From positions 1 through 28,979 of the IMG/VR virus record IMGVR_UViG_3300025120_000363: 28,979 nt of DNA. One strand, 5' to 3'. Source of the DNA: a virus. Shown here one piece after another: positions 12,684 through 21,329 of this stretch. The stretch's first letter is position 1. Each line of letters starts with the position of its first letter. The notes beneath the pieces were generated by a model. That model saw only the letters and a program-made list of their open reading frames with translations, searched no databases and was not told where the DNA came from. The position numbers and the translations under genes are program-made.

Positions 12684-15600
12684 CCCATTAGCCCTGCTAT
12701 GCCCATTCGAGCTCGTTCTCGTTCAACTTCGCTTGCGTTCATAGATAGTTTTTTTGGATAAGGTACAGGACCTAACGAAGGATTTTCAGGAGTTGGCGGT
12801 TTGTTAAACATGTTTGGGTCTACCTTTATGCGTTCTTTAATTTGGTCTAAAGATAAACCGGAAGGAACATTAACATTTTTAACTTCTTCTCGCAGCATCA
12901 TTCCTTGAGGGCTTTCCCTGTCTTGGCCAACAGCCGTTGTTCCTGTAACCCTCAAAATCTCTCTGTTTCCAATATCTACAAACTTGTTTAGAAAATAGCC
13001 AAACTCATTACCCGGTGTTTTTTGAGCAAATTCTTCTGGAACCAAGCCATCTTTAATAGCTTGGTTGTATAACTTAGATCTCATTTGCGGAGAAAGAAGA
13101 ATTTTTAAAAAATTAGGGTATCTAAAAAGTCTTGCTAACACGCCGGAAAGAGCTAAACCACCAGCCGCTGTTGCAGCAGTAGCAAAATGACCAGCTATTG
13201 CAAGACCTATACCTCCCGCAGCGCCTAATCTTGCAATTGAACCGGCTAAACCAACGCCTGGCTTGTCTACATTAGATAAGCGAATAGCATTAGAAGCTAA
13301 TTTTTTTAAGCCGTTAAAAGTTTCTTTTCCTAATACTTTTTCAAGAACGCCTTTTTGATTATTTTTATCTAAAACATTAAGAAAGTTTTTACCCCAAGCT
13401 CCGGTTTGCACAGCATCTTGCCCGGCTGATGTAAATAAGGTGTCAAAATCAGCGCCTTTAAGAATACTTCGCAAAGTAGCTTCTTTTAGGCCGCCTTCTT
13501 TAACAAGCTCATCTCTGCCCACTGTTTTTAATAATTGCTCATAGCTTTTAGGGTCTTTTAACACTGCTTGAACAATATCATCGGCTGAGGATATTTCACC
13601 TTTAGCAATAACGGAAGCAAGCGCTGTTCGGCTAGCTTCAGCAGCTTCATCTACAGTATTTTTAATTGCTTCTGCTTGGAGCCTAAGACCATCGTCGCCT
13701 ATACTTCCAATTTGTCGAGAAAAATCATCAGCACTTTTTGCGCTAAGAAGATAAGCGTCTCCAAGAGAATCCCTAAGAATTTTAGCGTTAGTAGTTCCAA
13801 AAAGAGTATCTTGAACCCCTGTTCCCAACCCTTTAAAAGCACTGTTTAACGCTACTCCGTTGATAGTAGTAGCATTTGCAGGTCCTACGGTGGATTCACG
13901 AATTGCATTTTGTAGCCACTGGCGAGATAAATCTGTGCGTATAGCATCGCTTAAAACGGCAGGGTTAGCCCCAGACCTTGATTGCTGGACAAGAGTATTT
14001 AAACCTTTAATATAAGGGTCAACCATTGTTTGCCAATAAGAATCTTCTTTAACCATCCCCTGCACAAAATTAGGAAGCACTCCAGCAACTTCATCTAAAC
14101 CAGCACTTTTTAAAACTTGGTTACCGGCCAAAACATCTCCAGCTTCAAACAAAGCCTTAGCTTCAAGTATAGTTGCGTCTGCTCCAGGTTGAGCCAATCT
14201 AGCTATACTGTTTTCGCTAGGAGTAACAGCGTTTAAATACGTTTTTAAATTGGCTACATTACCGCCTTTAATTATCGTGCTAAGTTCGTCTAAATTCCTG
14301 CCACCTGTTTTAGCCTTAACATTTTTTAATATCATGTTGACAGCAGTATTGTTAAATTTTTCTTGGCCTTCACCATAAAAAGTATTAGCGCGCTTCCACA
14401 AAGTTAAGCCTTGTTTTACCTCGTCTAATTCTCCAGGACCTAAATACTCAACACGGTATTTAGGTTTAACACCTTCCCCAGCCGCCTTAGTCTGAACAAC
14501 CCTGTATCCCTGACTAATTATTTCCTGTGTTTCGACAAGTTTATTTTGCAAAACAGACCCTAACGATTTTATTACTTTACCAACTTCAGCGGCGCCTTGG
14601 CTAGCTATTACCCCTGGGTCTTTCGCCGCTAATTCAAGAACAGATTTTAAGTTTTGCAAAGTTGATATATCAGCGCCACCTTCTGTTTGAATTCTTTTAA
14701 CGGCGCTAAATATAGAACTTTCCGTTACAGGAATGCCTAAGCTAATAAATTTTTCTTCAAGAAATTTAATTTGATCTACAACAGGTGTTAAATCAAACTT
14801 AACACCGCTGGTTTTTAAAAGAGTGTCTGCATTTTTATACAAGGCATTAGAACTTGCTTGGAATAAAGCCGCAGAAACTTGAAGACCTTCGGAAAATTCT
14901 GTTGGCAATCCTTTTATAGGGCTAAAGTTTTTTTCTAAAGCTTTTAGCTGACCTGTAATAACGTCATCCAAGTTTCTTCTAGCAATTTTAAAAGCTTCTT
15001 CTGGATTCACTAATTTAGCATTTAACGTAGAGGCCAAAGCTTTTGCTTCAGCGTCAATTGCTGCGCTTCCGGCTTCTTGGGTAATTCTTCCTGCGCCCAC
15101 ATCTTCTAATATGTTTCTAATAAACTGAGAGTTTCTTGCTCCTGGAAAAGTTGGAGGCAGTACGTTTTCGGATAATGCTTGCGCTGTTCCAAGAATAGAC
15201 TTTCCACTAGCAGCCGTTACTGTTGGGCTCGCTCCAGCAATAACTAACCCTCTCATATTGGATATAGCTTCTTCCTGAGCTAATTGCTTGCCTAATTTAT
15301 CAGGGCTAGGGTACAACGTATTTTTAATTGCTTGTAATCCGGTGTCTGTTTCTCTACTTGCGGCAACACTTGCGGCAAGTTCTTCAGCTCTGGCCTGACT
15401 ATACTTTGGCCCCGGCCCTTTAATTAATCTTGCAACACCGCCAACAATAGCTCTTCCAACACCTTCTCCAAGAGCGTTAATAACTCCTTCTTTGGCAATT
15501 TTACCCATAACATCGCCAAGAGACTGCTTGTTAAGCCCTTGAAAATAATCTATTGCCTCATCGCCGGCAGAAAAAGCAGCCGCAGTTGCGCCAACTCCTG

Positions 15601-16162
15601 CCATACCAATTAAAATAGGAGCGCCGGCCAAAATTACACCAGCGGTAATGGCTCCCGCTAAAGGGGCTCCAGACTCTCCGGCAAAATCAAAAAAATCTCT
15701 GTCAGTAAAACCCGGCTTATCTGCGTACACTAGTCCTTGATCCGGAAGCCCTAGTTCCATTCTCACGTTTGGGTCTACTTTTGCGGCATCGATAACAAAA
15801 GTATCCTCAGCAGTTCTTTCAAATGTCCCTGGCCCAAGTTTTTGGGTCAGCAAGCCCATCTTTTCTTCGTCTGTTTCCATTCGACCAAGAGCAAACCTAA
15901 AAGATTTATCTTCTATCTCTTGCGTTATTTCTGGTAGGGCAACTTGAGGCTGCTCTTCTGGAGTCACCGGTTCTGGAGTCACCGGTTCTGTGTTAACACC
16001 CTCTCCAAAAGTTTCTTGGCTAGAAGGCGCTTCTACTGGAGATTCTTGCAAAAACAGCTCAGGGTTTTTTTCACGAAGCATTGGTATGATAGTTTTAATT
16101 TCATCGTCTGTTTTATCTTGAAAGTCAATAATTTTTCCAGAAGGAAACCGTATTTGATTCAT
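12680..16162 (-). CDS. Large virion/ejection-type protein with two hydrophobic glycine-rich segments, 1160 aa
   Basis: The N-terminus (IRFPSGKIIDFQDKTDDEIK) fits a short motif found at the start of internal virion proteins in marine phages. A Pro/Glu linker with a duplicated PVTPE follows (about residues 59-70). Hydrophobic Gly/Ala-rich stretches lie at about 165-199 and 970-1012, long enough to cross a membrane, separated by some 770 mostly helical residues. The end (LKILLSPQMRSKLY and a short Pro-rich tail) also looks familiar from these phages. Size, helicity, hydrophobic segments and position before the lysozyme suggest a protein ejected with DNA or an internal core protein, like T7 gp15/gp16 in role but not recognisably homologous. 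No lytic transglycosylase motif was found. Confidence 0.7.
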   Translation of the reverse strand: MNQIRFPSGKIIDFQDKTDDEIKTIIPMLREKNPELFLQESPVEAPSSQETFGEGVNTEPVTPEPVTPEEQPQVALPEITQEIEDKSFRFALGRMETDEEKMGLLTQKLGPGTFERTAEDTFVIDAAKVDPNVRMELGLPDQGLVYADKPGFTDRDFFDFAGESGAPLAGAITAGVILAGAPILIGMAGVGATAAAFSAGDEAIDYFQGLNKQSLGDVMGKIAKEGVINALGEGVGRAIVGGVARLIKGPGPKYSQARAEELAASVAASRETDTGLQAIKNTLYPSPDKLGKQLAQEEAISNMRGLVIAGASPTVTAASGKSILGTAQALSENVLPPTFPGARNSQFIRNILEDVGAGRITQEAGSAAIDAEAKALASTLNAKLVNPEEAFKIARRNLDDVITGQLKALEKNFSPIKGLPTEFSEGLQVSAALFQASSNALYKNADTLLKTSGVKFDLTPVVDQIKFLEEKFISLGIPVTESSIFSAVKRIQTEGGADISTLQNLKSVLELAAKDPGVIASQGAAEVGKVIKSLGSVLQNKLVETQEIISQGYRVVQTKAAGEGVKPKYRVEYLGPGELDEVKQGLTLWKRANTFYGEGQEKFNNTAVNMILKNVKAKTGGRNLDELSTIIKGGNVANLKTYLNAVTPSENSIARLAQPGADATILEAKALFEAGDVLAGNQVLKSAGLDEVAGVLPNFVQGMVKEDSYWQTMVDPYIKGLNTLVQQSRSGANPAVLSDAIRTDLSRQWLQNAIRESTVGPANATTINGVALNSAFKGLGTGVQDTLFGTTNAKILRDSLGDAYLLSAKSADDFSRQIGSIGDDGLRLQAEAIKNTVDEAAEASRTALASVIAKGEISSADDIVQAVLKDPKSYEQLLKTVGRDELVKEGGLKEATLRSILKGADFDTLFTSAGQDAVQTGAWGKNFLNVLDKNNQKGVLEKVLGKETFNGLKKLASNAIRLSNVDKPGVGLAGSIARLGAAGGIGLAIAGHFATAATAAGGLALSGVLARLFRYPNFLKILLSPQMRSKLYNQAIKDGLVPEEFAQKTPGNEFGYFLNKFVDIGNREILRVTGTTAVGQDRESPQGMMLREEVKNVNVPSGLSLDQIKERIKVDPNMFNKPPTPENPSLGPVPYPKKLSMNASEVERERARMGIAGLMG
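15956..15990. repeat. 15-bp tandem duplication in the 1160-aa gene
   Basis: GAGTCACCGGTTCTG occurs twice in tandem at 15961-15975 and 15976-15990, with the preceding TTCTG extending the match. It encodes the doubled PVTPE in the proline-rich linker. Confidence 0.9.
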
Positions 16163-16167
16163 AATTA

Positions 16168-18108
16168 TTACAACCCGTAAGAGCTAATAGTTGGAATATC
16201 ATTTTCTTCAAAAACATTTGAGTCGCGAACTGTTGGATTTTGTAACCCACCAGATTCAAAAGTTAACCCAACACGCATTAATGTTGAAGACATTTGGCTA
16301 TTTAACGCCATTTGTTGATCAATTAACGCTTGGTTTAAAGAGTTTTTAACTTCTTGAAATTTTTCGGGACTTGCAAGAAAAATCTCCATTAGTACATCCC
16401 CTCCAAAAGCGCTATCACCTTTTTTATAGCCAATAATCTCGGCTATTCTGTCTCTATCAGCATCAGATATAGTTTTTCCAGATTCTTTTAATAAAATAGG
16501 CGCTAATTCAGCGGCTAAAATTCTCATTTCTATAGCTGCTAACCCTGCTTTGCCGCTTGGTATTCCTGTAAACCCTTCAACAAGTTTTTTTGGAGCGCCT
16601 AACGTAATAAGCCGTTGTTGAATTTCTCCTATTGATGCGCGAGGTCCAGTAATATCCTCATTTTTAAATGTATTAACTTTATCAAGAAGTCTTTTTAGCC
16701 TTCGATTTCCTAAAGTAACGCTGTCATAAATTCCAAACAATGATTTCGCTTGGTTTTTATCCATTGATGATCCCCCATCACCAGTTTTTTGCACTCGTAT
16801 ATCTATCGAACTACTGTTTCCAAAATCTTTAAAAGGTTCTATCGTTTTTATAACTGTGTTTTTAGTGTCAGCTTTTGTTGGAAAGCCAGTTAATAATCCC
16901 GCAAGTTTATCTGAATTTTTAATCTCAACAACTTTCACGCCTTCGTTACTTAAAGAGGTAGCTTGTTTAGCGCTGAGGTATCTAGGGCTAAGACTCATAT
17001 CAATTTTTTCGTAATTTTTGTCCCAATCTGAAGTGCTTCCCAAAAGAAGATAGCTACTTGTTATGCTGCCTTGTTTGGCGTCTTCTTTACTTATCTCTCT
17101 ATTGGCATCGTCAGTTTTAAATTTTTGATTAAGAGCTAAAGTCGTAACAGCATCTTTTCTTTTTTGTTTAGCTTTAAACTGGCTGTCATGGTAAGCGGTT
17201 ATTTTTGGAAGACCTTCCAAGACACCTTTTTTAAACCCTTTATTCATAATGCTCGCACCTAATTCAGCGAGCAGCAAGCCTTCTGTAGTTGGGTTTTTTT
17301 CAAGCGGATCAAAAGCTTTTCCAATTTTTTTCTTTAACGCGTCTATATCAACATCACTTATACTTCCGGTCTTAACATTAGCCAAAAAATCTTCAAGAGA
17401 TCCTTTTTCTTTTAAGTTGTCTTCTGACGGTGTAAGATCTACCGCCGCTGGAGCCGCTGGCGTAAGATCTACCGCCGCAGGATCTACCGCCGCAGGATCT
17501 ACCGCCGCAGAATCGTCTGTTGACGGAAACAACGCATTTGTAACTTGGTCCAGAGGTGTACCACGCTTATCTGCTCTTTGATCTGCTCTAACAGCTCTCT
17601 CCCTAGCCGCTATGCTGCTCAAGCCCTCTGTTCCGGATAACAGCTCCCTAATGTCTTCTCCGGGCTTTAAGTCATACATAGATCTAGCTCTTGGGTCTCT
17701 TGCTAATCTATCCTTAGCAGTTGCTGACGGAGATGTATAACGCAAGTCGTCATCTGTCATGTCATCAAAGGGTCTTGGAAGATCAGTATTTGATACAAAA
17801 CTTGGATCTAAGCTTAAATTGCGAGATGGAGGCATAACAGTCGGAGCGGGTTCTTTATTAAGTGAGCCAGGGTCGTAAAAGTCTAACGGGTCAAATGCTG
17901 GTGTCTGTTCCTGCATTGATTCGGGGCTATAAAGTGCTTGCGGGGCAATTCCTAACTGAAAATTAGCGCCACCATTAGCAAACCTAGCAGCTTCCATCAA
18001 AGGCTGAGAAGAAGCTAGTATGCCGCCAGTATTTCTACCTTGCTCAGGCTCTAAAAGACCCCCTTGGCTAAAAAGCTTTCGCGATAGAACATCTTTAATT
18101 GCGCTCAT
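16168..18108 (-). CDS. Virion-associated protein of unknown function carrying a 'SGKTISDADR' module, 646 aa
   Basis: I do not recognise a characterised family. The N-terminal 200 residues are low-complexity and Pro/Asp-rich with a SRKLFSQGG opening common in such phage proteins, followed by tandem AAVD[PL] repeats (about residues 200-225). The rest is mixed helical. Near residue 545 it carries LLKESGKTISDADRDRIAEIIG, the module also found twice in the small basic protein at 10583-11011. Gene order (between two other large late proteins, starts overlapping stops as TAATG) points to a structural or internal virion protein. No membrane segment or enzyme motif is seen. Confidence 0.65.
   Translation of the reverse strand: MSAIKDVLSRKLFSQGGLLEPEQGRNTGGILASSQPLMEAARFANGGANFQLGIAPQALYSPESMQEQTPAFDPLDFYDPGSLNKEPAPTVMPPSRNLSLDPSFVSNTDLPRPFDDMTDDDLRYTSPSATAKDRLARDPRARSMYDLKPGEDIRELLSGTEGLSSIAARERAVRADQRADKRGTPLDQVTNALFPSTDDSAAVDPAAVDPAAVDLTPAAPAAVDLTPSEDNLKEKGSLEDFLANVKTGSISDVDIDALKKKIGKAFDPLEKNPTTEGLLLAELGASIMNKGFKKGVLEGLPKITAYHDSQFKAKQKRKDAVTTLALNQKFKTDDANREISKEDAKQGSITSSYLLLGSTSDWDKNYEKIDMSLSPRYLSAKQATSLSNEGVKVVEIKNSDKLAGLLTGFPTKADTKNTVIKTIEPFKDFGNSSSIDIRVQKTGDGGSSMDKNQAKSLFGIYDSVTLGNRRLKRLLDKVNTFKNEDITGPRASIGEIQQRLITLGAPKKLVEGFTGIPSGKAGLAAIEMRILAAELAPILLKESGKTISDADRDRIAEIIGYKKGDSAFGGDVLMEIFLASPEKFQEVKNSLNQALIDQQMALNSQMSSTLMRVGLTFESGGLQNPTVRDSNVFEENDIPTISSYGL
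16452..16485 (-). repeat. Third copy of the 34-base 'SGKTISD' module, inverted relative to 10766-10859
   Basis: Read on the minus strand, this segment matches 10766-10799 at 31 of 34 positions by eye. It encodes ESGKTISDADR within the 646-residue virion protein. Confidence 0.85.
17436..17510. repeat. 15-bp imperfect tandem repeat coding for AAVD units
   Basis: GATCTACCGCCGC recurs at 17436, 17466, 17481 and 17496, with spacings of 30, 15 and 15 bases. It encodes AAVDP/AAVDL repeats in the N-terminal linker of the 646-residue protein. Confidence 0.85.
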
Positions 18109-19157
18109 TATGAGTTTCCTTGCCTTTGCAACCCAAAAGGATCTCCAAACGCTTTATTTAGTCCAAACGCACCAATCCCTGCACCGATAGCTTGAGATAA
18201 GCCGCTAGGCGATGGAGCTGTGTTAACACCAAAGCTAGAAGTTGAAGGACTAATGGACGGTTTAAAAATATCCGACATGAAGCTTAATCGTTGGTAAGGC
18301 TCGTAAGCTCTTTGGAAAGCGTTCTTGCTTGTCGCATCTAATTCTCTTTGCGCCTGTGTCTGGCCTAACGAACCTAACTGAGACTGCAATTGAGCCTGTT
18401 GCCCAAGCATGTTTTGCCCGGAAACACCAAGATTGGCTTGCTGAGAACCTAAGCCGGCTGTGCTTTGAGCATACTGGTTGGCAAACTGTCCTTGGCCTTG
18501 ACCCAACTGACCTAACAAAGTACCTAACCCTTGCTGGCGTTTCTGTTGCGCCTCAAAAGCATTTTGAGCGTTAGCTAAAGAAGAAGCGTAACCTTGTTGG
18601 CGAAGTTGGCCAGCGGTTCGAGCTTGCGTGTCTAACATATTACGGCCTAACTCGGTTTGCATAATACCTGAACGACTGCCACCAAAAGCCCCTGCGTTAG
18701 CAGCTTGTGCATTCAAAGCCTGTTGCTGTAAAGCGCCTTGGCGATTAATGTCGGATAATGTCTGCTGGACCACTTGATCTTCATACGGGTTTTGATAGGC
18801 TGCTGCGCTAGTAGGGTCAAACATTTGATCGCTGCCGGCAGCTTGAGCTCTAGCTTGGTCAAAATAACCTGGGACCGCTTGTCCTTGGCCTCTTAAATAA
18901 TCAATGCCTTGCCCTGTTGTATCAGCAGCTTGCTGTAAATAAGGCATGTACTGGCCTATACCAGCTCCTGTTTGCATTGCTTGTTGTGTAAGAGGGTCTA
19001 AGCCAGCTACTTGCGTGTCTAGCTTACCAAAAGTTTGCTCGCTAAAAGGTGTTTGCCCTCTAGCAAAAGCTTGCTCTAGTAAATCTCTTTGAAATTCTTC
19101 AAGAAAGGGTGCTTGACGAATTACTTCGCTTGTTGTTCCTGTTGCTTCATTAGCCAT
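18108..19157 (-). CDS. Gln/Ala-rich virion-associated protein (marine phage family), 349 aa
   Basis: The core contains NPYEDQVVQQTLSDINRQG, LNAQAANAGAFGGSRSGIMQ, and long Gln/Ala/Gly-rich helices with repeats of GLG, GQG and AQ. The 'NPYEDQVV ... AGAFGGSR' signature is, as I recall, common in marine phage genomes between other large late genes and is generally labelled as structural or hypothetical. The extended low-complexity helical region would suit an internal core or ejection protein. AGGAG lies six bases before the ATG, and the stop overlaps the next start. There is no signal peptide or catalytic motif. Confidence 0.75.
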   Translation of the reverse strand: MANEATGTTSEVIRQAPFLEEFQRDLLEQAFARGQTPFSEQTFGKLDTQVAGLDPLTQQAMQTGAGIGQYMPYLQQAADTTGQGIDYLRGQGQAVPGYFDQARAQAAGSDQMFDPTSAAAYQNPYEDQVVQQTLSDINRQGALQQQALNAQAANAGAFGGSRSGIMQTELGRNMLDTQARTAGQLRQQGYASSLANAQNAFEAQQKRQQGLGTLLGQLGQGQGQFANQYAQSTAGLGSQQANLGVSGQNMLGQQAQLQSQLGSLGQTQAQRELDATSKNAFQRAYEPYQRLSFMSDIFKPSISPSTSSFGVNTAPSPSGLSQAIGAGIGAFGLNKAFGDPFGLQRQGNS

Positions 19158-19166
19158 CGTATGCTC

Positions 19167-20789
19167 CTAAGCCATTCCGCGTTCAAAACGAGACATCATG
19201 TCGTACATTCTAGCAGCACCTAAGTCTCTATCACCATTGCCAGCATTTCTAACCGCTTCCGCTGTCATTACAAATTCTCCATCAGAAAGTTTAGCATCTA
19301 TACTGTCCGAGGTCCCTGTTCCAGGGCCCACTATCTCACCACCATCAGCAGCCGTCCTTGTTGGGCCATACTTCCTTGTCAGATACGCTTGAGCTTGCTC
19401 TAAAGTAATGCCTGTAGACGCTGCAAGCTGTTCCGCTGTCAAAGTACTGTATATACCCGCATCTCTTCGAGCTTGATAATATTCATTTGACCCTTGAGGA
19501 AGACTAGCCGATTCTACATAAGAAGAATACTGAGGGTCACCTATCCTTCTAGCCTCCGCCACATCTTCAGCAGATAAAGTTCTCTTTTCTGGGTCAAGTG
19601 CTTCTGATGCAATTGATGCTGTAATTCCGGGCGCAAAAACATCTTTTTTAAATGGGTTAAATGCTTCTTTCAGTGCTTCAATTCCCGCAGGACGGTTTTC
19701 TACTGGAGTATTTTGTCTAGCAAGAACGTCAGCAGGTGTTACGTTAGCCAAAAGATCTTCTGGTACTTGTGCAGGGTATGCTCCTTTTTCTATAGCAAAT
19801 TCAGGAGGAGCATCATATTGACGGCCCCTACCAACAAACTCAGGAAGACCTCTCATGCTTGTAAGTTCTCTACCCGTAAACTCAGGAAGACCTCTCATAC
19901 TTGTAAGTTCTCCAGTAAACTCAGGAAGACCTCTCATACTTGTAAGTTCTCTGTTTGCGAACTCAGGAAGATCTCTCATGCTTGTAAGCTCCTTACTTGC
20001 AAGTTCTCTGCTTGCAAACTCAGGAAGACCTCTCATACTTGTAAGCTCCTTACTTGCAAGTTCAGGAAGAGCTTCCATGCTTGTAAGTTCAGGTGTGTTA
20101 GATAACATTTTTCTAGTTACAGCGTCATTACGATATTCAGGTAAAGTAGGAAGGGCTTCGTATCGACCGCCCCTATCAACAAACTCAGGAAGATCTCTCA
20201 TGCTTTCTAAGTTTTCTTCTTTCCCACCTAAAGCTTGCATTATCCCTGTAGCAGGACCTTTTTTAAAAGCATCAATGGGGTTTTCAGTAACATCATCAAA
20301 AAATGATTTTACAAACCCTTTGTTATCTTTATCTTTAAGAGCGGCCAATGCCGATGAAGTTACACCTGTAACCCCACCAATCAAAGCAGATTTTTTAAGG
20401 CTTTTACCGCTGGCCAAAGAACCTAGCCCAGCGCCTATCCCTGTACCAATGGACGACCCCGGCATAAATCTGTTGGCAACAATAGCGCCAATAGCCGGAA
20501 GCGAGCGTTTGGTAGCTTTCCAAAGTTTTTTCCAGAAAAACTCAGGCTGGCCAGTAATTGGATTTAAAGAGTTTAAAGCACTGCCCACCACGTAACGGTT
20601 AGGGTTTTCGATGCCCATCATTTGCATCTGGTGAAAGAGCTGTTGTTTTAAACCGGGGTTAGCATCAAGTATTTCACCTGGGATAACTGTCTCGCCCTCT
20701 GCGGCATGAACCATGTAGCTATCGCCATAACGACCCAAACTGGCTAATCCTTCCGCTTCTTTTTTGAAAATGGGCATCATTTGATTCAT
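19167..20789 (-). CDS. Virion-associated protein with conserved ends and a central tandem-repeat region, 540 aa
   Basis: The N-terminal part (GDSYMVHAAEGETVIPGEIL, NPNRYVVGSALNSLNPITGQ, PEFFWKKLWK) and the C-terminal part (GPGTGTSDSIDAKLSDGEF, VMTAEAVRNAGNGD, RMYDMMSRFERGMA) are both strongly conserved in marine phages as I recall them. Between them a Gly-rich hydrophobic stretch (IGTGIGAGLGSLASGK and following) is followed by about seven units of ELTSMRGLPEF and a UBA-like short segment (LTAEQLAASTGITLEQAQAY). Late position and neighbours suggest an internal virion or ejection protein. An extended -10 promoter and AGGA site precede the ATG. The repeat block looks like a variable insertion between fixed ends. 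Confidence 0.75.
   Translation of the reverse strand: MNQMMPIFKKEAEGLASLGRYGDSYMVHAAEGETVIPGEILDANPGLKQQLFHQMQMMGIENPNRYVVGSALNSLNPITGQPEFFWKKLWKATKRSLPAIGAIVANRFMPGSSIGTGIGAGLGSLASGKSLKKSALIGGVTGVTSSALAALKDKDNKGFVKSFFDDVTENPIDAFKKGPATGIMQALGGKEENLESMRDLPEFVDRGGRYEALPTLPEYRNDAVTRKMLSNTPELTSMEALPELASKELTSMRGLPEFASRELASKELTSMRDLPEFANRELTSMRGLPEFTGELTSMRGLPEFTGRELTSMRGLPEFVGRGRQYDAPPEFAIEKGAYPAQVPEDLLANVTPADVLARQNTPVENRPAGIEALKEAFNPFKKDVFAPGITASIASEALDPEKRTLSAEDVAEARRIGDPQYSSYVESASLPQGSNEYYQARRDAGIYSTLTAEQLAASTGITLEQAQAYLTRKYGPTRTAADGGEIVGPGTGTSDSIDAKLSDGEFVMTAEAVRNAGNGDRDLGAARMYDMMSRFERGMA
19835..20105. repeat. 39-42-bp degenerate tandem repeats coding for ELTSMRGLPEF units
   Basis: Six recognisable units of 13-19 codons (ELTSM-[RE]-[GDA]-LPE-[FL] plus a variable linker) lie in tandem inside the 540-residue gene; one more diverged copy (SMRDLPEFV) lies at about 20175-20210. 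Unit lengths vary by whole codons, and one unit carries an extra ELASK, suggesting slippage or unequal exchange. Confidence 0.85.
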
Positions 20790-20816
20790 TTTGTTATCCT
20801 GCCTTCCTAAGCTATA

Positions 20817-20825
20817 GTTATACCA
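20817..20825 (-). promoter_or_regulatory. Possible extended -10 promoter for the 540-aa gene and downstream virion genes
   Basis: The minus strand reads TGGTATAAC, matching the extended -10 form TGnTATAAT except for the last base. The -35 region is poor. It lies in the largest gap of the late region (48 bases), about 28 bases before the ATG at 20789, which has AGGA seven bases upstream. Confidence 0.35.
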
Positions 20826-20837
20826 TTATTTCATCAA

Positions 20838-21161
20838 TTAAGAAATTTCTATGTAGCTGCCTATAACGTGCAATCTATTTGCATTTGCAGCCGTTACTTT
20901 AACAATCTCTCCTTCTTGAACAACCAATGGTTTGTCCAAAAGCTCTAGTGTACCGTTTGCGGCTGTTGCCTTGACGTTATACAGTACAAATACTGCCGTA
21001 CTTGCGTCCGTAATTGTAACCGTAATAGTTGATGTGTTACCGCTATCATCAGCAGCAACTAAAGATTTAAAGATAGCTGTCTTTGCTGTTGGCGCTGTGT
21101 ATAGCGTTGTAGCACTAGTAGTCGTTAAATCTAACTTAGCATTTTTATAAAAACTAGCCAT
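20838..21161 (-). CDS. Conserved small beta-rich virion protein, 107 aa
   Basis: The sequence from YKNAKLDLTTTSATTLYTAP through AANGTLELLDKPLVVQEGEI to ANRLHVIGSYIEIS follows a short beta-rich protein found widely in marine phages next to tail genes. Its alternating Thr/Val/Ala pattern suggests a beta-sandwich suited to virion decoration or tail-tip packing. The ATG directly follows the stop of the 55-residue gene upstream (TAAATG). I know of no assigned function. Confidence 0.72.
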   Translation of the reverse strand: MASFYKNAKLDLTTTSATTLYTAPTAKTAIFKSLVAADDSGNTSTITVTITDASTAVFVLYNVKATAANGTLELLDKPLVVQEGEIVKVTAANANRLHVIGSYIEIS

Positions 21162-21329
21162 TTATCCTAAGAACCATGTTAAAGCGTTGTTTTCGTCCTG
21201 CCCTTCTATTTTAGAAGGCATTTCTGTGTCCGTTAAAGCTAGCTCAATGTCTCTAAAAGCTTTTTGAACAAGCTCTGAGTTATACTCAGTTTCTACGTTT
21301 GGTAGACTATGGTTCAACAATCTAGCCAT
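21162..21329 (-). CDS. Small conserved-looking protein between tail genes, 55 aa
   Basis: Reading the gap between the tail hub gene and the 107-residue gene gives a complete 55-codon frame: it opens MARLLNHSLPNVETEYNSEL, is acidic in the middle (DTEMPSKIEGQDENN) and ends ALTWFLG. ATG at 21329 overlaps the tail hub stop (TAATG), and its own stop abuts the next ATG, so the gap is fully used as coding. The pattern (MARLLN, then E-x-L-V-x-x-AFRD-x-E, then EGQDE-x-x-AL-x-WFL) resembles a small protein I recall in this position in other marine phages. Its function is unknown; it may help assemble the tail hub. Confidence 0.7.
   Translation of the reverse strand: MARLLNHSLPNVETEYNSELVQKAFRDIELALTDTEMPSKIEGQDENNALTWFLG

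Noticed and set aside
19835-20105. Regularly spaced repeats resembling a CRISPR array
   Set aside because: The period is 39-42 bases with in-frame coding throughout, repeats are degenerate, and there are no unique spacers or cas genes.
19713-20595. Plus-strand repetitive frames (RKTSHACKFS and LVSSLxVNSGRPLI units) of 130 and 246 residues
   Set aside because: They are shadows of the tandem repeats of the minus-strand 540-residue gene, whose ends are conserved virion protein sequence.
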